Shown in pieces: positions 24,458-35,724 of a stretch of DNA of 64,000 nt. Where the stretch lies: the NCBI RefSeq assembly GCF_964275005.1, contig NC_092694.1:28020632-28084631 (forward strand), in the 5' to 3' direction. Made by a program: the position numbers and the translations under genes. Position 1 is the first letter of the stretch; each line of letters starts with the position of its first letter. The DNA is from Diadema setosum. Lineage: Eukaryota > Echinodermata > Echinoidea > Diadematoida > Diadematidae. Below the pieces are notes generated by a model. That model saw only the letters and a list, made by a program, of their open reading frames with translations. It was not told the DNA's origin and did not search any database.

Positions 24458-25156
24458 TGTGGTGTCGAGGACGGACGCACAGAAACGAGTCTCTCCAATC
24501 ATCACTCTACTTTCACTGAATGTTTATTGAAGAAACTGGAATTTTCGTCCATAGACTCAGAGAACTTTCCTTGGATTTTGTACTTTTTACAAAATCACAG
24601 CGGCCATATGTCTGAAACTTGTTGGATAAACTCATATTCTCAAGAAAGAGTGATCGTGGAACTTTGACGTGATTGCGTACTGTGGCGGCCAAAGGCGGTA
24701 CAATCGTGTTGGAACCTATATGCAAGCGTGGTATGTGAATGTCCATTACTCACCGCGTATATAGCTCGTGCATATACCTTTCCGACATACATTTTGCATA
24801 GTCTGTGATTGTTTTCATATGGCCACTCTTGCAGTATCTATGATACATTAACACTGCCTAATGTCTCCTTTTGAGAATGCACCGTATTCATCATTTTGAA
24901 CTCCGCATGTAACCACTTGTTGAAATGGGCACTACACACACCAATGGCCGACGCCATGTTGAAAAGGGTCGTGTGAACTGATTTGACTCTTGGAGCTAAG
25001 GGAGTTTTATCTGTCATCTTTGAGTCATTTTCAACGATACAACCTTATTTGTATTTAAGACTTTCAACTGTCATCTGACTTCTCTCACTTGGGCGTTTGT
25101 ATAGCTCTACCCGTCATACGATTTATATCGTCATTGCAATTAACTCATCCGCCATC

Positions 25157-25903
25157 ATGCCTAATGCGTCGATGAGTCAGGAAAAGGTCAGAGCCATCAT
25201 TGATGAGACAATGAAAGCTTTTGTTGAAGGAGATACATTCCTCCAAGCAATCAGGAATGCTGTCCGTGAAACCGTGCAAGCTGAATTATCAAGCATTGCC
25301 CAACGTGTTGAGGCGAATGAGGCTAAGATAATGGACTTGGAAAAGCGCATTGAGGTCCAGTCAACCGAAATCACGAATCTACACAAAGCTCTTGACAAGG
25401 AGCGCAACCTTGTTCAGAGCATTCAGCGAGGTGTCTGCGCACAAGAGCAATACTCAAGACGTAATTGTCTGAGATTCTATGGCGTGGAAGAGTCAAAGGG
25501 CGAGAGCACAGATGATCAAGTTTGCCACATTGTGAACGAAATCCTCAAAATACCGCTCACAAAGAATGGCATCGAAAGATCTCACCGCATCGGATCCCCT
25601 AGCGATAGTGAAAGCCCGGACGGATCTCTGAGGAGGAGCAGTCGCGCTTCGCGGAACAACAAAACGAAGCCTCGTCCAATTATAGTGAAGTTCGTTTCAT
25701 ATCGCGTAAGGAAGCTTGTCATCTCCAAACGGCGTGCACTCAAGGGTTCCAAGATGGGCATCGATGAAGATCTTACAAAGGAAAATGCTTCGCTGCTTCG
25801 CAAACCAAAGCGTGTCGCAAGGTGCTGTCAGCTTGGACTTCCGATGGGAGAGTGGTTGCCCTGCTCCCTGCTACTGGCGGGAAAACTATCAAGCGTGCGA
25901 TAA
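25157..25903 (+). CDS. LINE ORF1 protein (coiled coil + RNA-binding-like), frameshifted near C-terminus
   Basis: The first ATG (25157) gives a 248-residue frame. Residues of about 20-100 are rich in heptad-like charged and hydrophobic spacing (AEANEAKIMDLEKRIEVQ, ITNLHKALDKE), suggesting a trimerising coiled coil. This is followed by an RRM-like region (NCLRFYGVEESKG) and a segment typical of LINE ORF1 C-terminal domains (IERSHRIG, RPIIVKFVSYRVRKLV, RALKGSKMGIDEDLT). Such proteins bind the element RNA and act as chaperones in the RNP. Between about 25797 and 25831 the frame appears to shift: the frame ending at TGA 25930-25932 (AWTSDGRVVALLPATGG) looks like the authentic end, while the annotated frame ends early at 25903. 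Confidence 0.75.
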   Translation: MPNASMSQEKVRAIIDETMKAFVEGDTFLQAIRNAVRETVQAELSSIAQRVEANEAKIMDLEKRIEVQSTEITNLHKALDKERNLVQSIQRGVCAQEQYSRRNCLRFYGVEESKGESTDDQVCHIVNEILKIPLTKNGIERSHRIGSPSDSESPDGSLRRSSRASRNNKTKPRPIIVKFVSYRVRKLVISKRRALKGSKMGIDEDLTKENASLLRKPKRVARCCQLGLPMGEWLPCSLLLAGKLSSVR

Positions 25904-26207
25904 ATTCCGAAAGTGACTTAGACTTGATATGACTCTCTGAATTTGGCACTGTATAGATATGCCGGTTCACATCAGTCTGCTCTATTGTATAAGAGTTTGC
26001 TTCCAAATAAGTGTAAAAGTGATTATGATGCATTCTCAACTTTGTTCTTTTCATTTAGTAAATTGAGTGTTGTGTTTTTTTTTTCTCTCTCTCAAATCTT
26101 GCGTAACTTCAATCTTTTGTTATATATCTTTCTGTGTTTTTTTTCTTTTACTTGTTTATTATTTATTTCTTCATTTACCCGGTCCTTTTAACACATATCT
26201 TTGCTAC

Positions 26208-28310
26208 ATGACTGTGCAATACCCTTGTGTTATATGTACTAAGGCAGTCAAAAACAACCAAAGAGGATTACAATGCACCCAATGCTCAGTCTGGTCGCAC
26301 ACAAAATGTGAAGGCGTAAAAAATGAACATTATGATGATGTACAATATGAATTTTTGAACTGGAGATGTACAAAATGCGTTTTTCAGTGCTTACCTTTTG
26401 CTAATTGTATACCTGATGAGTCAAATATTGATACTAGAGATTTCATCACACCTCCTGTGAGCTCTAGTTACGATAATGGGCATGATAGTTCTGATGTATC
26501 ACGACAGTACGATAGTTTCAAAAATAATGATTTTAAATGTACTCACCTTATTCGTAGCTTATATCGTAATGTTGAAGAAATAAAACTGTTTTTATATGAT
26601 AATGATATTCATATTTTAGCTTTGAATGAAACACTTTTGGATGATTCTATAAGTGATGATGAAATAGGTATTCAACATTACGATATAATCCGTAAGGATC
26701 GGAATCGTAATGGCGGTGGTGTCGCTATTTATATTCGCAGTTCAATTCCTTATGAGGTGATACATTCTGATGTAACTGATTCGCTGGAGCTTATTTTGAT
26801 CAGAGTCCGACCGAAATCATGTGCACCTTTTTTGTTTATGTCCTGGTACCGCCCTCCTGACAGCAAAATTGAAATTATGAATATATATGAAGATGTTTTA
26901 ACCTTGGTTGATACTTTCAGATTAAATATTATTGTGATGGGAGATATAAATTGTGATATTCGCAAGAAATATAAGTCCAATGTTTTGAAGCGTTTTGAAG
27001 AAATAAATACATTATTTTCATTGCAGCAAATAAATACCACGCAGTTTACTCGAGTCACGCATAATACGAGGAGTTTAATAGATCATATGATGACCAATGC
27101 GACTGATATTGTAAAAGCTTATGGAGTAATTAATGTTGGACTGAGTGATCACAATTTATGTTATTTGATTTTGAATTTTAAATCTGTGCAAAGTCCTAGG
27201 ATTATAAGTTACCGAAATTTTAAAAATGTAGATTTGGAAGCCTTTCGTATTCATTTGTCAAATCACCCTTGGCATGAAATATCAGCAGCCACAACTATTG
27301 ATGAAGCAGTTGAACTTTGGGAAACATATTTTATGGATTCGATTGAAAAATTTGCCCCTGTTAAAAAGAAACGCGTACGAAAACAGCCTGCCCCCTGGAT
27401 AAACGCAAATATTAAAATGTTAATGAAAAAGAGAGATGATCTGAAACGAAAGGCTTCCAAATACAATGATGAATATATTATGAATATGTATCGTAAAGTC
27501 AGAAACTTAGTAACAAAGCAATGCAGATTGGCAAAAAAAGAATACTTCTCTAAACAATTATCAAATGTTTTTAATTGCTCTTCCGGTGAAAATGTTTGGT
27601 CGGTGCTTAAACCGCTCCTACCGTCAAAAAAGCTTGTTAACAACAGCACTGATAGCAATAACAGTTCAGTTTTGGCTAATCAATTCAATGATTTTTTCGC
27701 AAATATAGGATCCGAACTAGCGGCTACTATTCCGGATTTCAGAAATGATACTGTTGATACTAATTCTGTCCAATTATGTTTTGAATTTAATCCAGTAACA
27801 GAAGATGATGTAATGAAAACAATTCTGGGAATGAGTAATAAGAAATCTACGGGAGTAGACAATATTTCTATGATAATGCTACAAATGGCTCTTCCGGTTA
27901 TTGTTTCTTCATTGACCCACATATTCAATAGATCTTTATCAGAATGTACATTTCCTTCCAATTGGAAGAGATCAAAAATAATTCCAATATATAAAACTGG
28001 AGACAGAGCATCCCCAAATAATTATAGACCCATTTCTATTCTGCCTTCGGTATCTAAAATATTGGAAAAGCTTGTTCAAGTCCAACTGACTAATTACTTG
28101 AAAGACAACAATATTTTATCCCAAGCCCAGTCGGGCTGTAGGAAAAATCATTCAACCATTTCTACTTTACTAAAAGTAACTGATGATTGGCTGACCGCCA
28201 TAGACCACGGTCAGTACACCGGTGCAGTGTTTATAGACCTACGCAAAGCGTTCGATACTGTTGATCCTTGCATTCTGTTAAAAAAGGTTATCTGCTATAC
28301 GTGTTGCTGA
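26208..28310 (+). pseudogene. LINE ORF2 first part: PHD-like finger, endonuclease, RT fingers/palm
   Basis: From the ATG at 26208 the frame encodes a PHD-like zinc finger (CVICTK, CTQCSVWSHTKC, WRCTKC). It is followed by an apurinic-type endonuclease (ALNETLLDDS, NGGGVAIYIRS, SWYRPPDS, MGDINCD, SLIDHMMTN, GLSDHNL). Then comes the start of reverse transcriptase (STGVDNIS, KIIPIYKTGD, NNYRPISILPSVSKILEK, SGCRKNHST, AVFIDLRKAFDTVD). It ends at a TGA at 28308-28310 because of a one-base shift in the AAAAAAGG run at about 28281-28287; downstream RT motifs continue in the next frame. The first endonuclease motif reads HLIRSLYRN and seems to lack the metal-binding Asn expected before IRSL. These proteins nick target DNA and copy the element RNA onto it. 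Confidence 0.85.
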
Positions 28311-29328
28311 GAGGTGTTTGTCATGGTTCTCTAGTTATTTAACTGATCGCAAGATATATACACATTTTAGTTCATCAACATCAGTGGAAGCCAATATCGA
28401 TTACGGTGTTCCGCAAGGGTCAATTTTGGGCCCGCTCTTGTTCATCATATATATTGACAGCATAGTCAAACAAGTAAATTCCTGTTCAATACATTTATAC
28501 GCTGATGATACTGTTATTTATTTTTCACATTCAGACATCATTATGATTCAGTCTGTTTTGAATTCTGAACTACAGAACATTTTTAGTTGGTTGTGTGAAT
28601 CGAAGTTGAGCCTCAATCAAGATAAAACTGTTTGTATGTTATTCGGCTCTCAGATGAAGTTAAAAAAGTGCAATAAACTACATTTATTGGTAAATGAAAA
28701 TATTATCTGTCAGGTACATTCTACGAAATATCTTGGCATGATCTTAGATCCATGTCTGAAATGGAACCTCCATATTGATAAGATGTGCATTCGAATAAGT
28801 AAATTGGTACGGTTGTTATCCCGATTACGACATACAATCAATCTGTCCAATCTAAAAGTTGTTTATAACGCAATTATTCTTCCTATCTTTGATTATGGAG
28901 ATGTCATATATGGTTCAACCAGTTCTAAACACACAATGTTATTACAGAAACTTCAAAACAGAGCATGTCGAATAATATTAGGAATAAGTCCGTATAGACA
29001 TATGTCGGTCAGAGAGCTGCATGCACGTCTAGGCTGGAAGTCTTTAGCAGCTCGTCGTTGTTGCCATTTGAACACCATGGTTTTTAAGGCATTACATGAT
29101 TTTGCACCTCCGTACTTAAAAGATCAATTCCAATATTGTCATTTTAATTATTTACTTAGGTCAACAGGTAACTTAGCATTGCCAAAACCCAGGACAGAAT
29201 ACTGTAAAAGAACTTTTTATTATAGGGGTGCTGTGCAATACAACAATCTCCCTCCAAGCTTAAAAGTTGTTTGTAGTCCTGCTTCATTTTCTAGTAAATT
29301 GATATCATTTGTTCCAGATTTTTTGTAA
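28288..29328 (+). pseudogene. LINE ORF2 second part: RT palm/thumb and C-terminal region
   Basis: Continues ORF2 in the +1 frame (AERCLSWFSSYLTDRK). It contains the RT motif GVPQGSILGPLLFIIYID, the catalytic YADD (28498-28509), and the thumb phrase STKYLGMILDP. The CR1/L2-type tail follows (KLQNRACRIILGI, RELHARLGW, FYYRGAVQYNNLPPSLK). The stop is at 29326-29328. With the first part this forms a complete RT apart from the frameshift. The shift could be a real mutation or an assembly error in the A6GG run. Confidence 0.85.
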
Positions 29329-29733
29329 TCCGTTTATAGTATGTTTACTTTCTTTGTAGCTTAGTCCACATACAATGTCCTTTTTTTTTTTTCTCTTGTC
29401 AGAAATATTTTTTACAGTTTGAATGTTTGTTTGTTTTTGTTTTGTTTGTTTGTTTGTTTGTTTGTTTGTTTTTCCTGATGTCAATATCAGTTTATACTAG
29501 GACCCCATGGAAGAACAGCCATGTCTTCGTAGACTGAGCTGAATGGGCTATCCTACCGTACATATTCGTTGCTTATTTCTCTCTCTTGTTTTCTTCCTCT
29601 TTTCCATATTTGATGCATTCTATGTATTATTCTACTGTTGATCATATGTTGTATATTGCTTGTCATACTTTTACTGTACTCTTTTTTTTTTATGCTGAAT
29701 TTACGGTGAATAAATAAATCAAATCAAATCAAA

Positions 29734-29825
29734 CCTGGGTGAAAAGTTAGAAAAAAAATCAGGAAATTGCGGCAATTTTGGACGACATCTTGGATTACGG
29801 TACTAGTGTGGGTCAATTTCTTTTA
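29734..29825 (-). repeat. Continuation of the interrupted CCAAAATGGCC unit
   Basis: CCTGGGTGAAAAGTTAG, CAGGAAATTGCGGCAATTTTGGACGACATCTTGG and GGTACTAGTGTG continue the unit that stops at 24457. Confidence 0.65.
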
Positions 29826-29828
29826 ATA

Positions 29829-30410
29829 TGTGACCCTGCATCACAAAACCAACAAAAAGTCGCCAGACATTGTTTTTTAGTTAAGACCAGATTCTGGAAG
29901 ACCAGACTCTAAGCTTTAAAATGATGTATCACTCAATTCAAATGGACTATCCTAACCTATCTAAATATTGGAAAGAAAGCACACACTCTGGAAAGTATGA
30001 ACTGAGAAAACCGGCTCTGAAGTGCAGGGTGTATCCAAGCGCTTAATCTGTACCAAGCCATGGTGGCTGTATGATGAATGGAACAAAAAATCACAAACAA
30101 AAAACAAAAAAAAAAATAACAGGATGGTGACCACCAGAGCAACAACAGTGAAGGGATTATGTCAGATTAAGCTGAAAATGAGTATGCCACATTATCACAT
30201 TCTGGAGATTAACGTCAACTTTCAATGAAGTAGCATCATTCTTTCCAAAGTTATTGGAGTTGAAAGTGAAGAGTATGGACAGGGTTTTTAAGAAATGAGA
30301 AGGGGGTTTTATGAGAAACGCCTAATCACAATATTCCACCAAAAAAAAAAAAAAAAAATACAAGTTCCTGTTTGTGTTATGATCCCAAACTTTGATATTA
30401 TATAGAAAAA
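29829..30410 (-). mobile_element. 0.7-kb TA-flanked MITE, copy C (one end missing)
   Basis: Begins TGTGACCCTGCATCACAAAACC after TA (29827-29828) and follows the family in reverse orientation to about 30410. The terminal ~100 bases (GTGCGACTTTTTGT... end) are missing. Confidence 0.7.
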
Positions 30411-32440
30411 GACTAAAAAAGAAAAATGATTAAATACTATAGATGTCCAGTGAATTTATTCGGACCTCGGAGAAAAAAAAAAATCCAACCGTTATTCTCG
30501 GGGGAAAAAATGTGAGCGTTTTATGGAGTTACTTTTTCATTCTGTTAAAAAAGAATACAAATACAAAATACCAAAATCTGAGGTGTATTTTCTGTAAGAT
30601 ACCCTGCACAGGCATATCATTATTTAGCCATGCAATATTTCGTGACATTTTTAAAAAGGGACATTTATAGGCCATACGACCTTTTAGAGTGCCGTGGCGC
30701 CATTTTGACTCTTGAATAAAGATATCGCGCGAAGGATGTGCTTCAAAGTCAGTCAAAATCACGACTGGTGTCGATTTATTAAGAGCTTGTAAAAAGGTAC
30801 AAAGATAATGAATATCTCAACACCATATGCTTATGGTGTTTACATTGTTCTTGTTGCTGTTTACTGTAGTCAAAACTCTCTAGGCTTGAAATTCATCGAA
30901 GTATTACTAATTTGAAGCAAAAACATTATGTATATTAAACACAATATTACAGTATTAATAGAGACCTACAAAGATATACAGATAATAACTACAGAATTTG
31001 ATCACTTTCAATCTAGAATGATAGGGGAAAGCAGCATAATATAATCACACAAGGTTTTGTGGTAGCTGGTAAAAATTTCTTGAAATTATGATGAACTTCT
31101 TACGATAATGCTGTATGTAGACGTCCATGGCAAATGTCCCATAAGTCGGAATCTCTGTTTATGACCCGATGAACTTAGTTGAAACTATTTTTTTAAACAT
31201 ATGTTTATCGATCAAACATCAGCTAAATTCATCGATAAACTGTTTCCCCTAGAATAAACTTTGTTTCTCGAGTTTACACACATCAAGCGACAGAGATTTT
31301 TACATGATAAAATTAATTTATTACCATATTTATTATTAACATATTGTTTGACGATAAACTTATCGACCGATAAACTTTATAGTTGTTATGGAACAATTAG
31401 TTTGTCATATGGTAAACCAAATTCTCATGAAAACGAAAAAAAAAAGGGGGGTTCATCGACCGATGCATTTAATTTTTGGTCTAAGAACGTATTTTTTTTT
31501 TCGGTTGATAAAGTAGGTTTTCGAGCCATAAACCTAGGTCATCGCCGATGAATTGATTGTATCACTTTTGTGAAAGTTTGGCGTGCCATAAACGTTAGTA
31601 TGTCGTGCCATACTTTTACGTTATTTCGGTGTAAACATGATTAGACATGGGTTTTCTGTCGCCTAAGCACAATATAGGTCATATGTCTGTTTTGTCATTG
31701 TGAGTGAGAGCAACGTAATTGCTTTGCGATCAAGCGCTTTTAAATGTCTTCACCTAAATATCACACAGACTCTTGTCCGAGTCTGAAACCACCACTTCAC
31801 GACTGCTATAACAGAGTGAGGACTTTGGACAGCGTGTACAAGGCAAAGACGCCTTCCGTGCTAATTGGCACTCAGAATACTCAAAGTACACACAGAATTG
31901 ATCAGCTGGAAGAAGCATCAATGCTCTGGCATTATACACGACTAAACATTACACGACTCCGCTTGACTAAGAGTGTGTTGGGTTATAATGAATTATAATG
32001 TGTCTCTCTTAAAGGAAATGGTCTATCAGTTGTTATGTCTTTCCCTGAATCGTGTCTATAACTACAGCAATGTCTTGTTGTAAAGTTAAAATACACATTG
32101 TCAATATAAGAAGTTAGTACTTCCACTTACAATCCAGAGTGATATCATTTGCACGAGCAAAATAATGCCTTACAGCTTACTCACTTCATACACTAATTGT
32201 CCTGTTACTGTTTACTGACATACTATCTCCAATTGCCATCATTAGAAAATACGATCAGAGTAAACAATGTTGTGTTGATGTACACTTTAAACGCTATCGT
32301 GTGCGCGTGTATATCATTTTTTCTTTTAATTAGGTCATTCACATAGGAAACATCTTACAGGTTATATTTACAATTATGGACATGGCCTTCTGTATACCTA
32401 TACTATGCATGTTATCTTCATTTGTCTGCAAGCCTGGTCT
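30411..32440. other. No gene recognised; CGATAAAC-rich stretch at 31190-31520
   Basis: The words CGATAAAC, ATCGATAAAC and GACCGATAAAC recur from about 31205 to 31510 in an otherwise AT-rich stretch, suggesting a decayed repeat. An 84-codon open frame at 31744 has no recognised homology and is not called as a gene. Confidence 0.4.
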
Positions 32441-32455
32441 TACAGATACGTTACA

Positions 32456-32481
32456 ATAATAACTACAACAACAATAATATC

Positions 32482-32528
<47 letters not shown>

Positions 32529-32615
32529 CAATAAAAACAATAATACTAACAGTAATAATAATAATAATAACAATAATGATATCATTATCATTATTATTAA
32601 TAATGATAATGATTC
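32456..32615. repeat. (AAT)n microsatellite
   Basis: Long imperfect AAT/AAC trinucleotide tract, followed by ATTATTATTAATAATGATAAT. Confidence 0.9.
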
Positions 32616-33440
32616 ATGAGTAAATATAAATGATACAGACAATGACGGTATAATATTTTGTACAAAGTCAAGATAGTTGTTGCAGCGAATGTCACTTCAT
32701 TTACACTATCATGTTTTTAATACAAGTCAGCATAAAATCGTAGATGATCAATTCTCAACGATTTACAATTGACAGGAAATCATGACACCCTATCAAACCC
32801 ACATAGACAATATTATTTAAAACATTGATTTTCAATGATAGTGCATGTAAGAATTTACAAAAGTGTTCGACGGCGTTCAAAACAATTTTGTGGTGATGAT
32901 ATCTATAATCAGGGAGGTCACCCCCTGCTGCTATAATGTAAATAAATCCAGTAACAATGAGATATGTAGCAATAACAACGATTTAACAGTAATAAAGATT
33001 GTCATGATAACGATAACAACAATATTATCAACGATAATAATGAAATCGGGAATTGTAAAAAAAGAATGGTGAGGATAATGAAAAAATAAGGTAGTCTAGT
33101 ACTTATAACGCTGATAACAATGTATGTTCGCATTTTTACCAATCATAGACTTCAGCACAGTAGCGCAGTCATTGTTCTATCAGAAATCCAAGCCAAAATT
33201 ATTTCCTGAGCATAGTCAGGTTCGTTTTCCTACAGGTCAAGTGGAAGGGAAGGACTCTACGAAAACAAGGCAATTACGAAAAAAAAAAGGAAATTTATTC
33301 ACATTATTTTGTTTCTGTAAAGATCATAACTGAATCACGACATGATAACCCTTGCATTCCGGCAATCCCATTGACTCTTTCTTTGTTATTTATGTCATTC
33401 ATTGACATGCAGTATTCAAAAGAAAATTTTGACCAAAGAA
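32616..33440. other. No gene recognised
   Basis: AT-rich sequence with scattered ATAACAA and AATAAT words related to the neighbouring microsatellite. No convincing open frame. Confidence 0.45.
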
Positions 33441-33560
33441 AGTTATTACCTCCGCCAAGGGAGGAGATTATGTTTTCGTTACCTTTGGTTTGTTCGTTCG
33501 AATGTTCGTTTGTAAGTTAGTTTGTCCGTACGCAACATAACTCAAAAAGTAGTTAAAGGT

Positions 33561-33910
33561 ATTGTTTACCTTCGGGAGCAGTGGTTTGAAAAATTCTCAA
33601 GATATCACATATGATGCATATGTGTAGGTCAATTGTATAACAGAAACATCATACAATATAAGATTTGTGCAATAAAGCCTAAAATAAAAGGATATATCAG
33701 CATTTTTCTCAATAAACCATAACTGTAGACGGTTTAGTCTAGAAACATTTTTATTATACTTATTGTTCACATTTTGAGTACTAATACGTAACATCGATTA
33801 TAAGGATTCATATTCTTACAGTGGTTGTTTTTATCCCTAACTCGCATTTTAGAACTATTTTAAAGCACTAATGCTGGGTTTTTGTTTCATGTGCAAATGG
33901 TAAACTATGC
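33561..33910 (+). repeat. 350-bp dispersed repeat, copy 1
   Basis: Shares GGGAGCAGTG, GATATCACAT(A/C)TGATGCATATG, GTAGGTCA, GCAATAAAGCCTA and TGCTGGGTTTTTGTTTCAT with 39495-39840. No coding capacity. Confidence 0.7.
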
Positions 33911-34173
33911 CTGTAACGGATTAGGATGAAACTTGCAAGAAAGGTTCAGAATGACACAAGTAACTTTTGGTAGTGATCCAAAAATTTTTTGTGGAATTTA
34001 TGAAGGATTTTTGATATTTTGGCAGATAGGGTTAAGGAACTTGGGGGTTCAGGCTGCGCGTATTTGAGGTTTGCATGCGTCCGCATACGTGCACTAAAGT
34101 GCGTGCTCTAGTTTCTGCTCGGGTGAGGTGCGCCGTGCAGCTGAGGGTTTATGACGTAACAAAGGCTTCTATT

Positions 34174-34878
34174 TGTGACCGTGTATCACAACACGAACAA
34201 AAAAGTCGCACACACTGATTTTGTGTGAGGACTGAAAATAGGTGAAATGGGTCAACCGAGCCGATCTTGACTTTTTCGTATTTTCTGAAAGAGCAAGTCT
34301 TCTTCTACATTATGCTTAAATTTGGGATCATAAAACGGGCAGGAAAGTGTGTTTTTTAGCAGCTTATCTCGAACATTTTGTGGCAGAATAGTGTGATTAG
34401 GTGTGTCTTTAGAGTCTCCTTTTCATTTCTTAAAAAAAAAAAACTTTGTACACACTCTTCACTTTCAACTCCTATAACTTTTGAAAGGATGGTGCTACTG
34501 CTTTGAAAGTTGGCATTAATTAAGGACAGAATGTCTTAATAAGGCATGCTAAATTTCGGTTTAGTCTAATAATCCCTTCATTGTTGTTACTCCGGTGGTT
34601 TACATCTTGTTTTTTGTCCCATTCATCGCACAGCCAGCATGACTTGGTAAAGATTAAGCGCTTGAATAGACATTGTACTTCAGAGCCTCTTTTCTCAGTT
34701 CACACTTTTCATGAGTGTGTGCTTTCTTTCCAATATTTAGATACATAAGGAGAGTCCATTTGATTTGAGTTATACATCATTTTAAAGCTTAAAGTCTGCT
34801 CTTTTAGAATATGCTCTTAACTAAAATTTCATGTCTGGCGACTTTTTGTTTGTTTGTTTTTTATGATGCACGGTCACA
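34174..34878 (+). mobile_element. 0.7-kb MITE, copy D (full length)
   Basis: Starts TGTGACCGTGTATCAC and ends GATGCACGGTCACA. Unlike other full copies it is flanked by TT rather than TA, so the target site has mutated or the ends differ. Confidence 0.7.
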
Positions 34879-35040
34879 TTTTATTGGGAATTGGGCGGCT
34901 TTAAGCACATAATGCTATAACTATAAGTACGTATGGGTGGAAATCTCTGATATCTCGACGGAAGAACAAGATCGGTGGTGGTAATGAGCTGCATGCTTGG
35001 CGGAGGTCTGCGCTCTCAGAGTGCTTCTCTAGTTTATGTA

Positions 35041-35059
35041 TTTATTTCATTTATTTATT
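35041..35059 (-). promoter_or_regulatory. Candidate polyadenylation signals of the GPCR gene
   Basis: Three AATAAA hexamers on the minus strand (35059-35054, 35055-35050, 35046-35041) lie about 55-75 bases past the stop codon of the receptor gene. They would give a short 3' UTR. The region is AT-rich, so chance occurrence is possible. Confidence 0.4.
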
Positions 35060-35114
35060 AATTCATATAAAATCGCGCGTGATATTCAGACGTAAAAGCA
35101 GTACCAACATGACT

Positions 35115-35724
35115 TCACCAGAAATACGAAAACCCTTTCTTTTTCAGAGTGCCTCTCTTTTTTCGAGCTTTCTTTTGAAGAACCTGACCATCTATGGTTT
35201 CGTATTGAACTACGGGAGGTTCCGAGTTATCTATCGTCGCAATTGTCGTTGGTTCGGGTTCTTTGACATTCGAGGAAGTGCCCCCCGCAGCGTCATTGGA
35301 TGTTGCTGTCTGCTGTGCCTTTGGAGTACGGGTAGTGGCCGGCTGATAAACGGGTACACAGGAGCCACAGCATCCGATGAGCTCCTCCCTGACAGCGGGC
35401 TGGCGGAGACAATGCAGAACGAAGATGAAGAAGCCTTGGAAGGAGTTCAAGGCGATGAAGAGCATTTGGAAGAAGACGTTGGACTTCCTTATGAAGAAAA
35501 ATCCACCGATGCTCCAGGGAAGGCCAAGAAGAAGAAGTAGGCATATAGCGTTTTGCAGCCTCCTCACCAGCCCCTGTGTGTTGTTCCCTTGGCGGGCTTT
35601 CTTCGCTATCTCGTTTCGTCGGAGTCGCACCAACACGGCGGCAAAGATGATACAGTTGACCAGGAGAATGATCCCTCCGGGAATCAGCAAGCTTGCAATC
35701 TTGAGCCATTTATTGAGGAAGCAA
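35115..35724 (-). CDS. GPCR exon 11: TM5-TM7 and cytoplasmic tail
   Basis: Acceptor CATGTCACAG; the stop codon is TAA-type at 35115-35117. TM5 (IASLLIPGGIILLVNCIIFA), TM6 (AICLLLLLGLPWSIGGFFF), TM7 (MLFIALNSFQGFFIFVLHCL) match adhesion-GPCR consensus. The tail of about 90 residues contains CCGSC (possible palmitoylation), a Thr/Ser-rich part, a YETIDGQ motif and a Lys-rich end. Confidence 0.9.

Larger units (their letters stand above)
24458..29733 (+). mobile_element. Nearly full-length two-ORF LINE (CR1/L2-like), 5.3 kb
   Basis: A non-LTR retrotransposon with a 5' untranslated part (24458-25156), ORF1 (25157 onward), ORF2 (26208-29328), and a 3' UTR ending in AATAAATAAATC and AAATC pentamer repeats. 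Both borders are defined by the interrupted tandem-array unit on either side. No clear target-site duplication is seen, and about 5 bases of the array unit appear lost at the junction. Each ORF carries one apparent frameshift, so this copy is probably recently dead. The short 3' repeat tail and the ORF2 layout fit the CR1/L2 group; clade placement is inference. Confidence 0.85.
33448..35034. mobile_element. ACCTCCGCCAAGG-type repeat, interrupted by two other elements
   Basis: The left end ACCTCCGCCAAGG (33448) is mirrored by CTTGGCGGAGGT at about 34996-35007, followed by GAGTGCTTCTCTAGTTT. Inside lie a second repeat (33561-33910) and MITE copy D (34174-34878). The remaining original element is therefore only a few hundred bases. 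It ends just before the polyadenylation region of the GPCR gene. Confidence 0.55.

Noticed and set aside
28281..28310. Possible programmed ribosomal frameshift at A AAA AAG in LINE ORF2
   Set aside because: The heptamer fits a -1 slip, but the RT continues in the +1 frame, so a -1 shift would not reach it. A one-base insertion or assembly error is simpler.
31744..31998. 84-codon frame beginning MSSPKYHTDSC
   Set aside because: No recognised family, no convincing splice or UTR context, and the opposite strand is equally open.
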